The translations under genes were made by a program, and so were the position numbers. Positions 24,709 to 33,281 of a stretch of DNA of 64,000 nt are shown here, one piece after another. The notes under the pieces are model-generated. The model worked only from the letters and a program-made list of their open reading frames with translations. It was not told where the DNA came from and did no database searches. Source of the stretch: JAICMB01 sp035295125 (lineage in GTDB: Bacteria > Acidobacteriota > Terriglobia > Bryobacterales > Bryobacteraceae); contig DATGJP010000068.1 of the NCBI GenBank assembly GCA_035295125.1, positions 1 to 64,000 on the forward strand, read 5' to 3'. Positions within the stretch are counted from its first letter, which is position 1; every line of letters starts with the position of its first letter.

Positions 24709-26021
24709 GGCGTCACTCCTTCGCGGGCTGCCTTAATACTGAAGGATTCGCCCCCAATGGTGCGGGTCATGGGCATCGTGAACTCGGAATGCTTGAACTG
24801 CTTCGTACCGTCGAGCACCTTGAGGAGCGACGCGGCCTGGTCGGTCTCACCACCGATCTGGAGGCTGGTGCGGCTTAGCTGCAGGTTGCCCAGCCAGGTT
24901 GGCGGCCCGAGCACCCGGCTGAGCTCGTTCAGGGCGTCCATATCTTCCTTGGAGCGCAGCCGGAAATTGTCGAGGGTCTGAGCCCGATTGCGCGCGATGG
25001 CAATTTCACGGTCGAGTTCCGCCGCACGGCGGGCTCGCGGCTCCACTTGCTTGATCTCCCGCTCCATGGTGTCGATGTAGCGGCGGTTTCCGTAGGCCCC
25101 GAACGCCGCCACGGCTCCCAGAGCGAGCAGCAGGATGCTGGCTAAAGCAATGGTCGGAACGTACATCCAACGCGACCGGACCGCGCGCTCGGTTTCAGGA
25201 AGCAGGTTGACCGGCAGCGCCAGCCACGGGCAGGCGCCTACCAGCGAGGTCGCATACGGAAGGGCCGCACGCGACGAATCATCCACAGGGGCGGCAACCG
25301 GCTTCGGCAGGATGGACTCGAAAGGGGACGATTCCAGTTCGGGCGGCAGACGAAGCTCCGATAGCGCCAGTGCGACGGCGCGCTCCTCGGGCATATCCAA
25401 GCGCGCCGAGAACAGCGGATGCGACGTGCTCTCGCCGTAAACCTCGAAGCCTTCTCCATCCTCGGTTCGATCCGTGGCAATGAAACCGTCCGAAGCGGCG
25501 AGGCCGTAAAGCCGCAGGGCCGAATGCATGACGGCAGCGGAGAATGTAAAGCTCGAAACCTTGATGCCCGCTTCCCGCAATAGCGACAGGTACTTCTCCA
25601 GAACGCTGCGTCGCGTGATACCGACCATCACCTGCGGCGTCTTGCCGATGCGCGCCCAGGCATGCTGAGCCTCTTCCTCGGCATAGGGGTGCATCGCGTC
25701 GACCTGGTAGTTCAGCGCCGCCGCGATGTCGCGGTCGGCCACGCCCGGCATGGGGACCTGCCGCACGATCACATCTTCGCGAGGCAGGAGAACCGTCGCG
25801 GTCAGGTGGCTGACGCCGAGCTTTTCCAGAAAGCTCGCATACCTGCTGCCCCAGTCCCCTGCGGGGTGTTCGCGAAACTTCGGGACCGTACAGTAGCCGA
25901 TAATCCGCACTCCGCCGGGACGAACCCTGGCGACGGTAACTTTAAGATCCTCGCGACCTATTTCGATGCCAACGCCCGTTCCAAAGGCGAGCCATTTCCT
26001 GAGATTGCTTACGGCCGTCAT
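24705..26021 (-). CDS. gspL: GspL-like protein, PilM actin-fold fused to PilN-like domain
   Basis: 438 residues. Residues 1-270 form a PilM or GspL-type actin-like cytoplasmic domain (GIEIGREDLKVTVARVRPGG, VLLPREDVIVRQVPMPG, ALNYQVDAMHPY, VMVGITRRSVLEKYLSLL). A membrane helix at about 290-310 (VPTIALASILLLALGAVAAF) follows, then a coiled coil (REIKQVEPRARRAAELDREI) and a PilN-like ferredoxin domain. GspL is naturally of this shape; the actin half here looks closer to PilM of type IV pili. Its ATG overlaps the gspK stop and its stop overlaps the next start, so K, L, M and C are coupled. Confidence 0.8.
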   Translation of the reverse strand: MTAVSNLRKWLAFGTGVGIEIGREDLKVTVARVRPGGVRIIGYCTVPKFREHPAGDWGSRYASFLEKLGVSHLTATVLLPREDVIVRQVPMPGVADRDIAAALNYQVDAMHPYAEEEAQHAWARIGKTPQVMVGITRRSVLEKYLSLLREAGIKVSSFTFSAAVMHSALRLYGLAASDGFIATDRTEDGEGFEVYGESTSHPLFSARLDMPEERAVALALSELRLPPELESSPFESILPKPVAAPVDDSSRAALPYATSLVGACPWLALPVNLLPETERAVRSRWMYVPTIALASILLLALGAVAAFGAYGNRRYIDTMEREIKQVEPRARRAAELDREIAIARNRAQTLDNFRLRSKEDMDALNELSRVLGPPTWLGNLQLSRTSLQIGGETDQAASLLKVLDGTKQFKHSEFTMPMTRTIGGESFSIKAAREGVTP

Positions 26022-27073
26022 TGTGTCATAAAAGCGTTGTCGTACCAGCGCATTACGTGAAAGGGTGGATTGTAGTTCGGGCCAATGATGGCGACCAGCG
26101 CGGACACCGACCGTCGCAGGTCGGAGAGCGTACCGTTGGGGGTTCGTGCGGAAGCCGTCGCCCGGAACGTGAAGAAGAGCCCGCTTCCGATGCCGAGACG
26201 GCTCACGGCGGGACTTTGCGTGAACTGCTTGATCTGATCGAGCGTCCGAATCGGCCCCAGGCGGCGCAAAGCCACGATGTTCGCTACCGTGTCGGGCGGA
26301 ACACCGAGCGCGTACATGACCGCGGGCTGTACTGTATTGACGTCAAACGGGCCAGCCGGGCCATACACGGTGACGCAATCCTTCAGGCCGATGCGGGGAA
26401 TCATGCGCCCCTCCGCATCCTTGTCGTAATGGCCATAGAAGATTTCCGGCGTCATACCCTCAACCAGCAATAATTCCTCGATCTCTTCAAAAGACGTGTG
26501 ACGGGCGCGAAAAGACGGAGTCAGCGAGAGATAGTACTCGTCGAACTGGGAAAACGAGCCGCCGGGGGTAGGGGCGCGCCAGTCCAGTATCCCATTCATA
26601 ATCAACGAGGCGCGCTCGGGGGGCACGCTCAGCGCCGCGAGCAGGCTCATCAGCTCTTCGGGACGGGCGGAGTTGATGTTGAGCTTCGAGGTCTCGGGGA
26701 TGACTTCGACTTCGGCATGGCCCTCCGGGAATTCGTAGCGGATCAGGGGCATGGGGGGTTGATAGTAAAGCGCCGTCCCGTCCGGCGCGTGGTAGGACTG
26801 TCCCCATTCCATCCAGAGCATGGCGCGGTCGATGGCGCCCGAGGCGATGTAGTAGGTTTTGAGGGCGTCGACTTCGGTGGAGGTGCGCTCGGTCTCGCTG
26901 CGGACGTGGGTGGCCACGGAGAATGCAATAGCCGAAAGGGCTGCCGTGAGCCAGAGGACCATGAGGAGAGCTCCGCCATGCTGAGCGGAAGGGTGGCGGT
27001 TTCGCCTGCCTTTCGGACGGTTCAACGGAACGGGCTGGCGAATCCGCCTGCGCCACCTTGAACTAAATCCCAT
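26018..27073 (-). CDS. gspK: T2SS minor pseudopilin GspK
   Basis: 351 residues. The pseudopilin helix GGALLMVLWLTAALSAIAFS (about residues 33-52) follows a Gly suited to prepilin peptidase. The large globular domain contains KTYYIASGAIDRAM, EVIPETSKLNINSARPEEL, the helix-hairpin-helix region LLVEGMTPEIFYG and VNTVQPAVMYALGVPP, all typical of GspK, which caps the pseudopilus tip. The start ATG 27073 overlaps the gspJ stop and has GGGG 5 nt upstream. Remarkably, residues about 6-30 of the leader (Arg-rich, RWRRRIRQPVPLNRPKGRR) are encoded by a dispersed repeat element. An internal TTG at 27025 would give a shorter leader. Confidence 0.9.
   Translation of the reverse strand: MGFSSRWRRRIRQPVPLNRPKGRRNRHPSAQHGGALLMVLWLTAALSAIAFSVATHVRSETERTSTEVDALKTYYIASGAIDRAMLWMEWGQSYHAPDGTALYYQPPMPLIRYEFPEGHAEVEVIPETSKLNINSARPEELMSLLAALSVPPERASLIMNGILDWRAPTPGGSFSQFDEYYLSLTPSFRARHTSFEEIEELLLVEGMTPEIFYGHYDKDAEGRMIPRIGLKDCVTVYGPAGPFDVNTVQPAVMYALGVPPDTVANIVALRRLGPIRTLDQIKQFTQSPAVSRLGIGSGLFFTFRATASARTPNGTLSDLRRSVSALVAIIGPNYNPPFHVMRWYDNAFMTQ
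26987..27060. repeat. dispersed repeat within the 5' end of gspK
   Basis: Shares GGTGGCGGTTTCGCCTGCC, GGCTGGCG and CGCCTGCGCCACCTT with the other repeat loci (27822-27985, 58780-58880, 18045-18075). It lies entirely inside the open gspK leader. Confidence 0.7.
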
Positions 27074-27860
27074 AATTCCCCAGCGGATCGCGTGTGATAC
27101 GCACCGGTATGGTTAGAGTCAGCGGCTGAATTGCGCCCGCATCCGGATGGAGCGGAGACATCTCAAATCGAATCGCGTTCGGCAGGACTGGCTTAATCCA
27201 ATGCACAAACCACAATGCCGGCAGCTGACGCTCCGAAGGGGGCTTCGGGACAACCCAGCTGTAGCTGAACCGGCAATATGCGAGCTTGTCGGCCAGGACG
27301 AACGACGACGGACCGACTTCGATGGGCACGAACCGCGGCGCAATCTCACCGGTCTCTTCCCGCTCCATGCCGCTGCAAAACTGGCCTGCGCCTTTCGGGC
27401 CGGTGTAGAGACGTTCATTAACGATGAGCCGGACGCCTTCGCCGTCCTCGCCGGGAATCACCTGGTATTCGAGCAGGGTCGGCATGCCGCGGAAGGCCTC
27501 GTGGAGCGAGTAGGCGGTGACGAATCGCATCGACGTTGGGTCGCCTTGGAAGAAAGAGATCTTCGCCGGAGGAGCGTCGGCGGTGGGTATGCATTCCGCC
27601 TTCACCGGCATGATGTCGGCAACCTGGGACTCGAGGATGTGCTCGATGCTCGAGACGCGGCGGTTCTGAGTGAAATGGGCGCGCGACCGGTCCATGGCAG
27701 TCAGCCCGGCGTTCATGGCGTAGAGAATGCCCACAGCGAGAAGGCTGACCAGGGTAACCGCAATCAGAAGCTCGATCAGGGTCACACCTCGCTCAGAATT
27801 CAGGTTATAAACCTGTCGCGATGGACCCGGTGGCGCAGGCGGTTTCGCCCGCGCATTCAC
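27063..27860 (-). CDS. gspJ: T2SS minor pseudopilin GspJ
   Basis: 265 residues from GTG 27860, but the start is uncertain because there is no in-frame ATG near the pseudopilin signature; CTG at 27802 is another candidate and the open frame runs back to 28076. The signature ERG-VTLIELLIAVTLVSLLAVG gives cleavage after Gly, Glu+5 in place. The rest (ILESQVADIMPVKAE, ARFVPIEVGPSSFVLADKLA, FSYSWVVPKPPS, MSPLHPDAGAIQPL) fits GspJ, which joins GspK and GspI at the pilus tip. The 130 bp between gspI and this start are repeat DNA, so the leader and its ribosome binding site have probably been rebuilt from repeat sequence. Confidence 0.8.
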   Translation of the reverse strand: MNARAKPPAPPGPSRQVYNLNSERGVTLIELLIAVTLVSLLAVGILYAMNAGLTAMDRSRAHFTQNRRVSSIEHILESQVADIMPVKAECIPTADAPPAKISFFQGDPTSMRFVTAYSLHEAFRGMPTLLEYQVIPGEDGEGVRLIVNERLYTGPKGAGQFCSGMEREETGEIAPRFVPIEVGPSSFVLADKLAYCRFSYSWVVPKPPSERQLPALWFVHWIKPVLPNAIRFEMSPLHPDAGAIQPLTLTIPVRITRDPLGNYGI

Positions 27861-27985
27861 GGTTAGGTTTGAAAAGGTGGGGCTGGCGGTTTCGCCTTTC
27901 CTTTCCCGGTGAAGTCCAAAGGCAGGCTGAATGCCTGCTCCACCCTTCCATATCCTCCAAAACGTCGCAGAAAGCGAAGAGTTGG
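27822..27985 (+). repeat. dispersed repeat R2 between gspI and gspJ
   Basis: About 27877-27980 matches 58815-58900 in the same orientation: GTGGGGCTGGCGGTTTCGCCT, then GTCCAAAGGCAGGCTGAATG, CCTGCTCCACCCTTC and ATCCTCCAAA. It includes the palindrome GGCAGGCTGAATGCCTGC. It interrupts a tightly packed operon. Confidence 0.75.
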
Positions 27986-27988
27986 GCT

Positions 27989-28411
27989 TCATGGATTCGC
28001 CACCTGCGCCGGCTTCAGGAATCCACGCCGAAAACCACTTAATGAGAACGTCTTGCGCTGGTCTCGGTCCATCCACCAGATCTCCAGCCGCACCCGCTCC
28101 AGCATTGGGGTATACGGCCCCGCTTTCGGCGGTACCTCAAACGGCTCGATCACCGCGCGCCAGCCGCATTGCACGTTCCCAGTGAGCGACGGGTCCCAGA
28201 CGCCCTCGATGGGCGTCATCAGCGGCGCTTCCTTCGCGAGCAGCAGTTCGTCCATTTTCTGCCGGGCCAGAAGGGTCGCCCGGTCGTAAGCCGTCAGGCG
28301 CGCCGCGTTGTGCATCGAAGTTGAAAGCGTGGAGAGCAGGCCAGTGACCGCGATCGCCATGATCAGCGTCGCGACCAGCACTTCCAGCAGCGTGAATCCA
28401 CGGTTGCGCAT
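27989..28411 (-). CDS. gspI: T2SS minor pseudopilin GspI
   Basis: 140 residues. MRNRG-FTLLEVLVATLIMAIAVTGLLS is a class III leader cleaved after Gly5 with Glu+5. The GspI features DRATLLARQKMDELLLAKEA and a short beta domain (GWRAVIEPFEVPP, RVRLEIWWMDRDQRKTFSL) follow. It forms the tip complex with GspJ and GspK. ATG at 28411 overlaps the gspH stop (TAATG), so translation is coupled. Length is normal for the family. Confidence 0.88.
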   Translation of the reverse strand: MRNRGFTLLEVLVATLIMAIAVTGLLSTLSTSMHNAARLTAYDRATLLARQKMDELLLAKEAPLMTPIEGVWDPSLTGNVQCGWRAVIEPFEVPPKAGPYTPMLERVRLEIWWMDRDQRKTFSLSGFRRGFLKPAQVANP

Positions 28412-28899
28412 TATTTTTCCACCTGCGGCACGCCGGTCATCGGGTCAACTCTCACGATCCGCTGCGTCCCCCTGCGGTTGAGCAGCGCCACGCCAATGCT
28501 GGGCACCGTGCCGCCCGGATAAAGGAAAAACGTGCGCGGCGCGTCGGGATCGGCATTCGGTTGCGGCGGCAGGATCTCGGCGATTGTGATCCCATCGGGC
28601 AGGTCCAGGCGTTTTGCAAACGAACCGTCGACAGAGCGCAGCGCCAGTGCCCGCTCGGCTTTGCTGATGGTCACCTCGATGGTCTGCTGACGCCGCTCGG
28701 CGCGATTCAAACCAGTGTCGAGAATCGTAACCACGTCGTTGACCGCGGTATTGAGGCGCAACGACTCGAGCCCCGACGAAACGGTGGGAAACGTAATACC
28801 CGCGAGAATGCTGATAAGCACAATCACCACGAGCATCTCGATGAGGGTGACGCCGTGGTTTCGCGCCCTACTTCGATTTCCAGCTAACAATGTCGGCAT
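28411..28899 (-). CDS. gspH: T2SS minor pseudopilin GspH
   Basis: 162 residues. Leader MPTLLAGNRSRARNHG then VTLIEMLVVIVLISILAGIT; cleavage after Gly16, Glu+5 present. The remainder, with LRLNTAVNDVVTILDTGLNRAERRQQTIEV and a short sheet ending RIVRVDPMTGVPQVEK, fits the GspH/FimT shape that links the major shaft to the tip. It overlaps the end of gspG by 32 bp, which is more than usual; an in-frame TTG at 28890 would shorten the leader slightly. The next gene starts on its stop codon. Confidence 0.85.
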   Translation of the reverse strand: MPTLLAGNRSRARNHGVTLIEMLVVIVLISILAGITFPTVSSGLESLRLNTAVNDVVTILDTGLNRAERRQQTIEVTISKAERALALRSVDGSFAKRLDLPDGITIAEILPPQPNADPDAPRTFFLYPGGTVPSIGVALLNRRGTQRIVRVDPMTGVPQVEK

Positions 28900-29299
28900 T
28901 GTAAGAATCGCCGCCCGGTTGTCCGTCCTGGCCGTACGAGATCAGGTCTGGTTCATCTCCGTGATCGCCGGGAAACTTGTAAACATACGCGTGGCCCCAG
29001 GGGTCGGTCGGAATTTCCTGCGGGAGATACGGACCGGACCACTGGTTCACACCTTCCGGCCTCACCCGAAGCGCCTGTAGGCCCTGCTCGGTCGTAGGAT
29101 AGAGTCCGGTATCGAGCTTGTAGGCGCCCAGGGCCGTCATAAACGAGTTGATTTGCGCGTGCGCCTGCGTTACACGCGCCGCATCGGCCTTGTGCATCAT
29201 GCGCGGCGCCACCAGCGCCGCAAACAGCGCGATGATCGTCACCACGACGAGCATCTCGATCAAAGTCACACCAGCTTGCGTTGCTCTTCGCCTTCGCAT
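28868..29299 (-). CDS. gspG: T2SS major pseudopilin GspG
   Basis: 143 residues from ATG 29299 with AAGGAG nearby, preferred over an in-frame codon 27 bp upstream. MRRRRATQAG-VTLIEMLVVVTIIALFAALV gives cleavage after Gly10. The globular part carries the full GspG signature: AHAQINSFMTALGAYKLDTG, YPTTEQGLQALR, WSGPYLPQEIPTDPWGHAYV and a C-terminal PDLISYGQDGQPGGDSYNAD with the calcium-binding Asp residues. It builds the pseudopilus shaft. Best-conserved member of the operon. Confidence 0.95.
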   Translation of the reverse strand: MRRRRATQAGVTLIEMLVVVTIIALFAALVAPRMMHKADAARVTQAHAQINSFMTALGAYKLDTGLYPTTEQGLQALRVRPEGVNQWSGPYLPQEIPTDPWGHAYVYKFPGDHGDEPDLISYGQDGQPGGDSYNADIVSWKSK

Positions 29300-29312
29300 A
29301 TTCTCTCCTTGC

Positions 29313-30521
29313 CTAAAGGGCAACATCGTTAATACTCGTGATCGCCAGCAGCATGCTCAAAATAAGCGCGCCGACGACGATCCCCATCACCAGAATCACC
29401 AACGGTTCAAACAGGGCGGTAAAGCGCTTGATCGCGGTCTTGGTATCGTTCTCGTAAATGTCGGCCATCTTGTGAAACATGGTGTCCAGGCGGCCGGTTT
29501 CTTCGCCCACACTCAGCAGATGACCAGCGAGAATCGGAAATTGGCCTGCGCGCTGTAACGGAGCCGCAATTCCCTCGCCTCGCTTAACGCCTTGCGACAC
29601 GAGTTCCAACGACCCGGCAATCCGTTTGTTATTCAGAATCGCGCCCGCGATGCCGATGGACTGCACCAGCGGCACGCTGTTTTGCACTAGAGTCCCCATG
29701 GCGCGGGCAAACCGAGCGGTCTCGGCCTTACGCAGCGCATCGCCAAGCAGCGGGATCTTCAGACGCAACGTATCCCACCACAGACGACCCTTCACGGTTC
29801 GGGTATAGGTCGTGATTCCGACCACCAGAACCGCCAGCACAATGAGCGCAATCGGCCCGTAGCCCTTGACGATCTTGCTGGCTTCCAGCATCAGCTTGGT
29901 GGGCAGCGGCATCTCCATATGCGAACCCTCAAAGATGCCGGCGAAGCGGGGAACCACGAAGTTCAGCAATACCAGAATCGACGACACGCCGACCGTGGCC
30001 AGTAATGCCGGGTACACCATCGACGAGATGATGTAGTTGCGCAGCTCGTCACGGGTGCGCTCGAATTCCGACAGTCGTTCGAAAACCGCCGCCAGCGATC
30101 CGCTCGCCTCGCCCGCGCGGACCATGTTGACGAACAGGTCCGAGAAATAATCGGGATGCGTCGCCAGACTGTCGGCGAGCGACCGTCCGCCCTTGAGCAC
30201 TCGCAGCACGTCGAGGACAATGAAACGAAACGATCCCCGTTCGCTGAGCTCGCTGGTAATTGAAAGCGCCCGGTCGAGCGGCACGCCGGCGTTGAGCAGC
30301 GTCGAAAGCTCCTGCGTGAAGAACAGGACGTCGCGCTGCTTCGGTCCTTTAAACACCGGCAGCTTGAGGTCCAGCGACTTTTTCGGTTGCAGTCCGACGT
30401 AGACTGGCGTCAACCCCTGTTTGCGAAGCTCCTGCGCCACGCGTTTGTCGGTCTCGGCGTTGAGGGTGCCGGTGCGAGTTTTGCCGTCGGAGGCTACCGC
30501 TTTGAAGTAATAGCTGGTCAT
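29313..30521 (-). CDS. gspF: T2SS inner-membrane platform protein GspF
   Basis: 402 residues, the usual size. Two GspF cytoplasmic domains: one before residue 165 with FTQELSTLLNAGVPLDRAL and MVRAGEASGSLAAVFERLSE, the second at about 270-370 with RFARAMGTLVQNSVPLVQSI and LLSVGEETGRLDTMFHKMAD. Membrane segments lie near 170-190, 220-240 and 375-395. The N-terminal YYFKAVASDGKTRTGTLNAE is also typical. It transmits the GspE motor action to the pseudopilus. ATG at 30521 is 6 bp after gspE. Confidence 0.95.
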   Translation of the reverse strand: MTSYYFKAVASDGKTRTGTLNAETDKRVAQELRKQGLTPVYVGLQPKKSLDLKLPVFKGPKQRDVLFFTQELSTLLNAGVPLDRALSITSELSERGSFRFIVLDVLRVLKGGRSLADSLATHPDYFSDLFVNMVRAGEASGSLAAVFERLSEFERTRDELRNYIISSMVYPALLATVGVSSILVLLNFVVPRFAGIFEGSHMEMPLPTKLMLEASKIVKGYGPIALIVLAVLVVGITTYTRTVKGRLWWDTLRLKIPLLGDALRKAETARFARAMGTLVQNSVPLVQSIGIAGAILNNKRIAGSLELVSQGVKRGEGIAAPLQRAGQFPILAGHLLSVGEETGRLDTMFHKMADIYENDTKTAIKRFTALFEPLVILVMGIVVGALILSMLLAITSINDVAL

Positions 30522-30527
30522 GCCCCT

Positions 30528-32162
30528 CTAAAACTCCTGCGTGACACGCATCACTTCTTCCACCGTTGTGACGCCCCGCGAGATCTTGATCCAGCCGTCC
30601 TCACGGAGGCTCAGCATGCCATTCCTGCGCGCGGCATTGGTAATCTCGGCCGCGTCGGAGTTGCGCATGATCAGCTTGCGGATCTCGTCGTTAAGCTCCA
30701 TCATTTCGAAGATGCCCACACGGCCCGTGTAGCCCGACCCGAAGCAGTGTTCGCAGCCGTGTCCGCGGAAGCATTGCACGCTCTCGCCATCGGGGGCCAT
30801 CTTGTAACCTGACGGCGCCTTGCAGTGCGGGCAGATGACTCGAACCAACCGCTGCGCCAGCACCGCGACCAGGGACGAAGTAATCAGGTAATTCTCCACG
30901 CCCATGTCCGTAAGCCGGGTAATGGCGCTGGGCGCGTCGTTGGTGTGCAGGGTTGAGAAAACCAGGTGACCGGTGAGCGACGACCGGATTGCGATGTCGG
31001 CCGTCTCGCGGTCGCGAACCTCGCCGACCATGATGACGTCCGGGTCCTGACGCACGATATGCCGCAAGCCGGCGGCAAACGTCAGCCCGATTTGATTATT
31101 GACGTGAATCTGGTTGATGCCGTCCATCTGGTACTCAACCGGGTCTTCGATCGTGATGATCTTCTTGTCGGTAAGGTTGATCCGTTTCAGCGCCGAGTAC
31201 AGCGTCGTCGATTTGCCGCTGCCGGTTGGCCCAGTGACCAGGAAGATGCCATGCGGGAGCGATGTGAAATGCTCCATGCGGTTCAGCATATGCTCGTCAA
31301 ATCCCAGCCGCGTCAGGTCGTAGAAATCGCCCGCAGAGCGGTCGAGCAGGCGCATGACGACGCTTTCGCCGTATAGAGTCGGTAGCGTCGAAACGCGCAG
31401 ATCTACTTCGCGTCCCAGAGTTTTGATCTTGATACGTCCGTCCTGCGGGAGACGGCGCTCGGCGATATTGAGCTTCGCCATCAGCTTCACGCGCGAAATA
31501 ATGGCGGCTTTCAGCTCGCGCGGCGGCGCATCTTGGCTGTACAGAACGCCGTCAATGCGATACCGGACCCGGAACTCCTTCTCGAACGGCTCGATGTGGA
31601 TATCACTGGCACGCTTTTCCACCGCCAGGGCGATCATCGCGTTGACGAGACGAATCACCGGCGCCTCGCTCGCCATGTCGCGCAGATGCTCGAGATCTTC
31701 GGCATGCTCGGCATCGGTGCCGAACTCGCCCTCGGCTTTCGCAGCCTCGCCGTAATAACGGTCGATGGCGTCGATGATCTCCTGCTCGGGCGCGAGCACC
31801 GTCTGGACTTTCAGGCCGGTACAGCTTCGGACGGCCGAGATGGTCTCGAAATCGAGCGGATCGGCCATCGCAAGCGTGACGGTGTGGTCTTCACGGCCCA
31901 CAGGCAGGCAGCGAAACTGGCGCAGGAATTTCGGGGAAAGCGCCTCGGTTTCAGGCGAAACGGCCGGCGGACCCTCGATCGCGATCAGCGGAACACCAAG
32001 CTGTTCCGAGAGGGTCGCCAGAACATCACGCATGGCGATGAATCCGAGGTCGACCAGCGTCTTCCCCAGCTTCTCGCCGCGCTCTTTCTGGAGCTCCAGC
32101 GCCCGATCCAGGTCCTCTTGCGTAATGAGCTTACGCTCGAGGAGCATTTCGCCGAGACGCAT
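30528..32162 (-). CDS. gspE: T2SS ATPase GspE
   Basis: 544 residues from ATG 32162, just 4 bp after the preceding stop; the frame continues 25 codons upstream inside that gene. N-terminal GspE domain (MRLGEMLLERKLITQEDLDR), then the motor: Walker A GPTGSGKST at about 311-319, Asp box ITIEDPVEYQMDGINQ, Walker B IMVGEVRDRETADIAI, His box TGHLVFSTLHTND. The tetracysteine zinc motif is CPHC at 444-447 and CEHC at 470-473. It powers pseudopilus assembly in the cytoplasm. Among related ATPases PilB is the alternative, but the gsp gene order decides. Confidence 0.95.
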   Translation of the reverse strand: MRLGEMLLERKLITQEDLDRALELQKERGEKLGKTLVDLGFIAMRDVLATLSEQLGVPLIAIEGPPAVSPETEALSPKFLRQFRCLPVGREDHTVTLAMADPLDFETISAVRSCTGLKVQTVLAPEQEIIDAIDRYYGEAAKAEGEFGTDAEHAEDLEHLRDMASEAPVIRLVNAMIALAVEKRASDIHIEPFEKEFRVRYRIDGVLYSQDAPPRELKAAIISRVKLMAKLNIAERRLPQDGRIKIKTLGREVDLRVSTLPTLYGESVVMRLLDRSAGDFYDLTRLGFDEHMLNRMEHFTSLPHGIFLVTGPTGSGKSTTLYSALKRINLTDKKIITIEDPVEYQMDGINQIHVNNQIGLTFAAGLRHIVRQDPDVIMVGEVRDRETADIAIRSSLTGHLVFSTLHTNDAPSAITRLTDMGVENYLITSSLVAVLAQRLVRVICPHCKAPSGYKMAPDGESVQCFRGHGCEHCFGSGYTGRVGIFEMMELNDEIRKLIMRNSDAAEITNAARRNGMLSLREDGWIKISRGVTTVEEVMRVTQEF

Positions 32163-32166
32163 GAGC

Positions 32167-32718
32167 TTAGAACTGCTCCATCTTGATCGCCGAAGCTGCG
32201 GCAGCTTTGCCGGCGCGCAAGGCGCCTCGCGTGGCATGGACGACCAACTGCATCGGCAGAGACGCCGTGTCCTCGCCGGTCCAGAAAAACAGCGACACCG
32301 CCAGCGTGATTTGTTCGGTGTCCGGAATGCCTTCGAGCATCCCGGCGGACTCGATCAACATCTGGGTCATCGTGTCTTTCAATGCCGACAGGCGCTCGAT
32401 CTTCTTTTTATGAGTGCGAACGGCTTCATCCGGTGTGATCTTCTGATGAAACGGTGAGATTCCCGCGGTAGGCGCGAGATCGACCTCCGCCATGAAAACC
32501 ACTCCATAACCAGGCAGGTACGCGCCCTGCGTCGGACCGAGGATGCTGACGGGCGAGTCGGGCCAGAGACTCTGCAGTTTGCGGTCGAACTGCGTATCGA
32601 CGCCTTTCACCGCATCGCGCGTAACACGGGCCCGGCCCTCATCAACGGCGCCGCCGCGAGGATTCGGGGCAGAAAGAAGCGGTGCCGCGGCAAGCAACAA
32701 GACAATCAGGCTCTTCAT
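32167..32718 (-). CDS. exported hypothetical protein heading the T2SS genes
   Basis: 183 residues. Signal peptide 1-17 (MKSLIVLLLAAAPLLSA). The mature protein contains RARVTRDAVKGVDTQFDRKL, PTQGAYLPGYGVVFMAEVDL and ALKDTMTQMLIESAGMLEG. I do not recognise the family; the GYGVVFMAEVDL phrase recurs, as I remember, in small exported proteins next to sigma/anti-sigma genes in Acidobacteriota. ATG at 32718 overlaps the stop of the anti-sigma gene (ATGA), and gspE starts 4 bp after its stop. A periplasmic partner of the anti-sigma factor or a secretion accessory is possible. Confidence 0.75.
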   Translation of the reverse strand: MKSLIVLLLAAAPLLSAPNPRGGAVDEGRARVTRDAVKGVDTQFDRKLQSLWPDSPVSILGPTQGAYLPGYGVVFMAEVDLAPTAGISPFHQKITPDEAVRTHKKKIERLSALKDTMTQMLIESAGMLEGIPDTEQITLAVSLFFWTGEDTASLPMQLVVHATRGALRAGKAAAASAIKMEQF

Positions 32719-33281
32719 CGCGCGCCACCCGGCCGTTCCGTGGAGTAATTGCTGGCGACCACCCAGCGGTTAATCTGCTTCTGGTAATAGGCCATGGCTT
32801 CCCTCATGCTCACGAGGTCCGTCTGGCGATCGGCCTCATAACGCTTCTGGGAGGCATCCAGCAGCCGAGCAGTCTCTTTCGCCTGGCGCGACTCGCTATC
32901 CGCAACCGCTTTATTCACCTCGGTCCGGATGCGCGCTTCAATTTGTGCTGAATCCACGGCGCCCGCGGCAACCACCGCGGGCCGCATTGAGCCGTGCAGA
33001 AGAATCGCTCCCGCTAAAACCACGGCGGAAGCAAAACCCATGGCCGGACCCGAGTGCCAGATCCTCTGCCACCAATGCGGCTCAAACACCTTGTCGGATA
33101 CGAAAGCAATGCGATGGGGCGGTTCTTCTTCGGGCAGGGAGAGCAGCGCCGTATGGGTGGCCTGCAGGCGTTCCAGCTCTTCGCTACAGGCCTGGCAGGA
33201 ATGAACATGGGAAGTAACGGTCGGGTCGGCGGGTGCTTCTCCCAGCGCGTATGCCTTTAAATCGACTGCGGAACAATTCAT
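32715..33281 (-). CDS. zinc-binding anti-sigma factor (membrane anchored)
   Basis: 188 residues from ATG 33281, whose ATGA overlaps the sigma factor stop. Residues 1-40 form a ZAS-type zinc-finger: MNCSAVDLKAYALGEAP with HVHSCQACSEEL (H-x3-C-x2-C). One membrane helix lies at about 75-96 (GPAMGFASAVVLAGAILLHG). The periplasmic part is a charged helix (ARIRTEVNKAVADSESRQAK) suited to coiled-coil contacts. It would hold the ECF sigma factor at the membrane until a signal arrives. Cotranscription with the sigma factor upstream and the T2SS genes downstream is implied by overlapping starts and stops. Confidence 0.85.
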   Translation of the reverse strand: MNCSAVDLKAYALGEAPADPTVTSHVHSCQACSEELERLQATHTALLSLPEEEPPHRIAFVSDKVFEPHWWQRIWHSGPAMGFASAVVLAGAILLHGSMRPAVVAAGAVDSAQIEARIRTEVNKAVADSESRQAKETARLLDASQKRYEADRQTDLVSMREAMAYYQKQINRWVVASNYSTERPGGAR

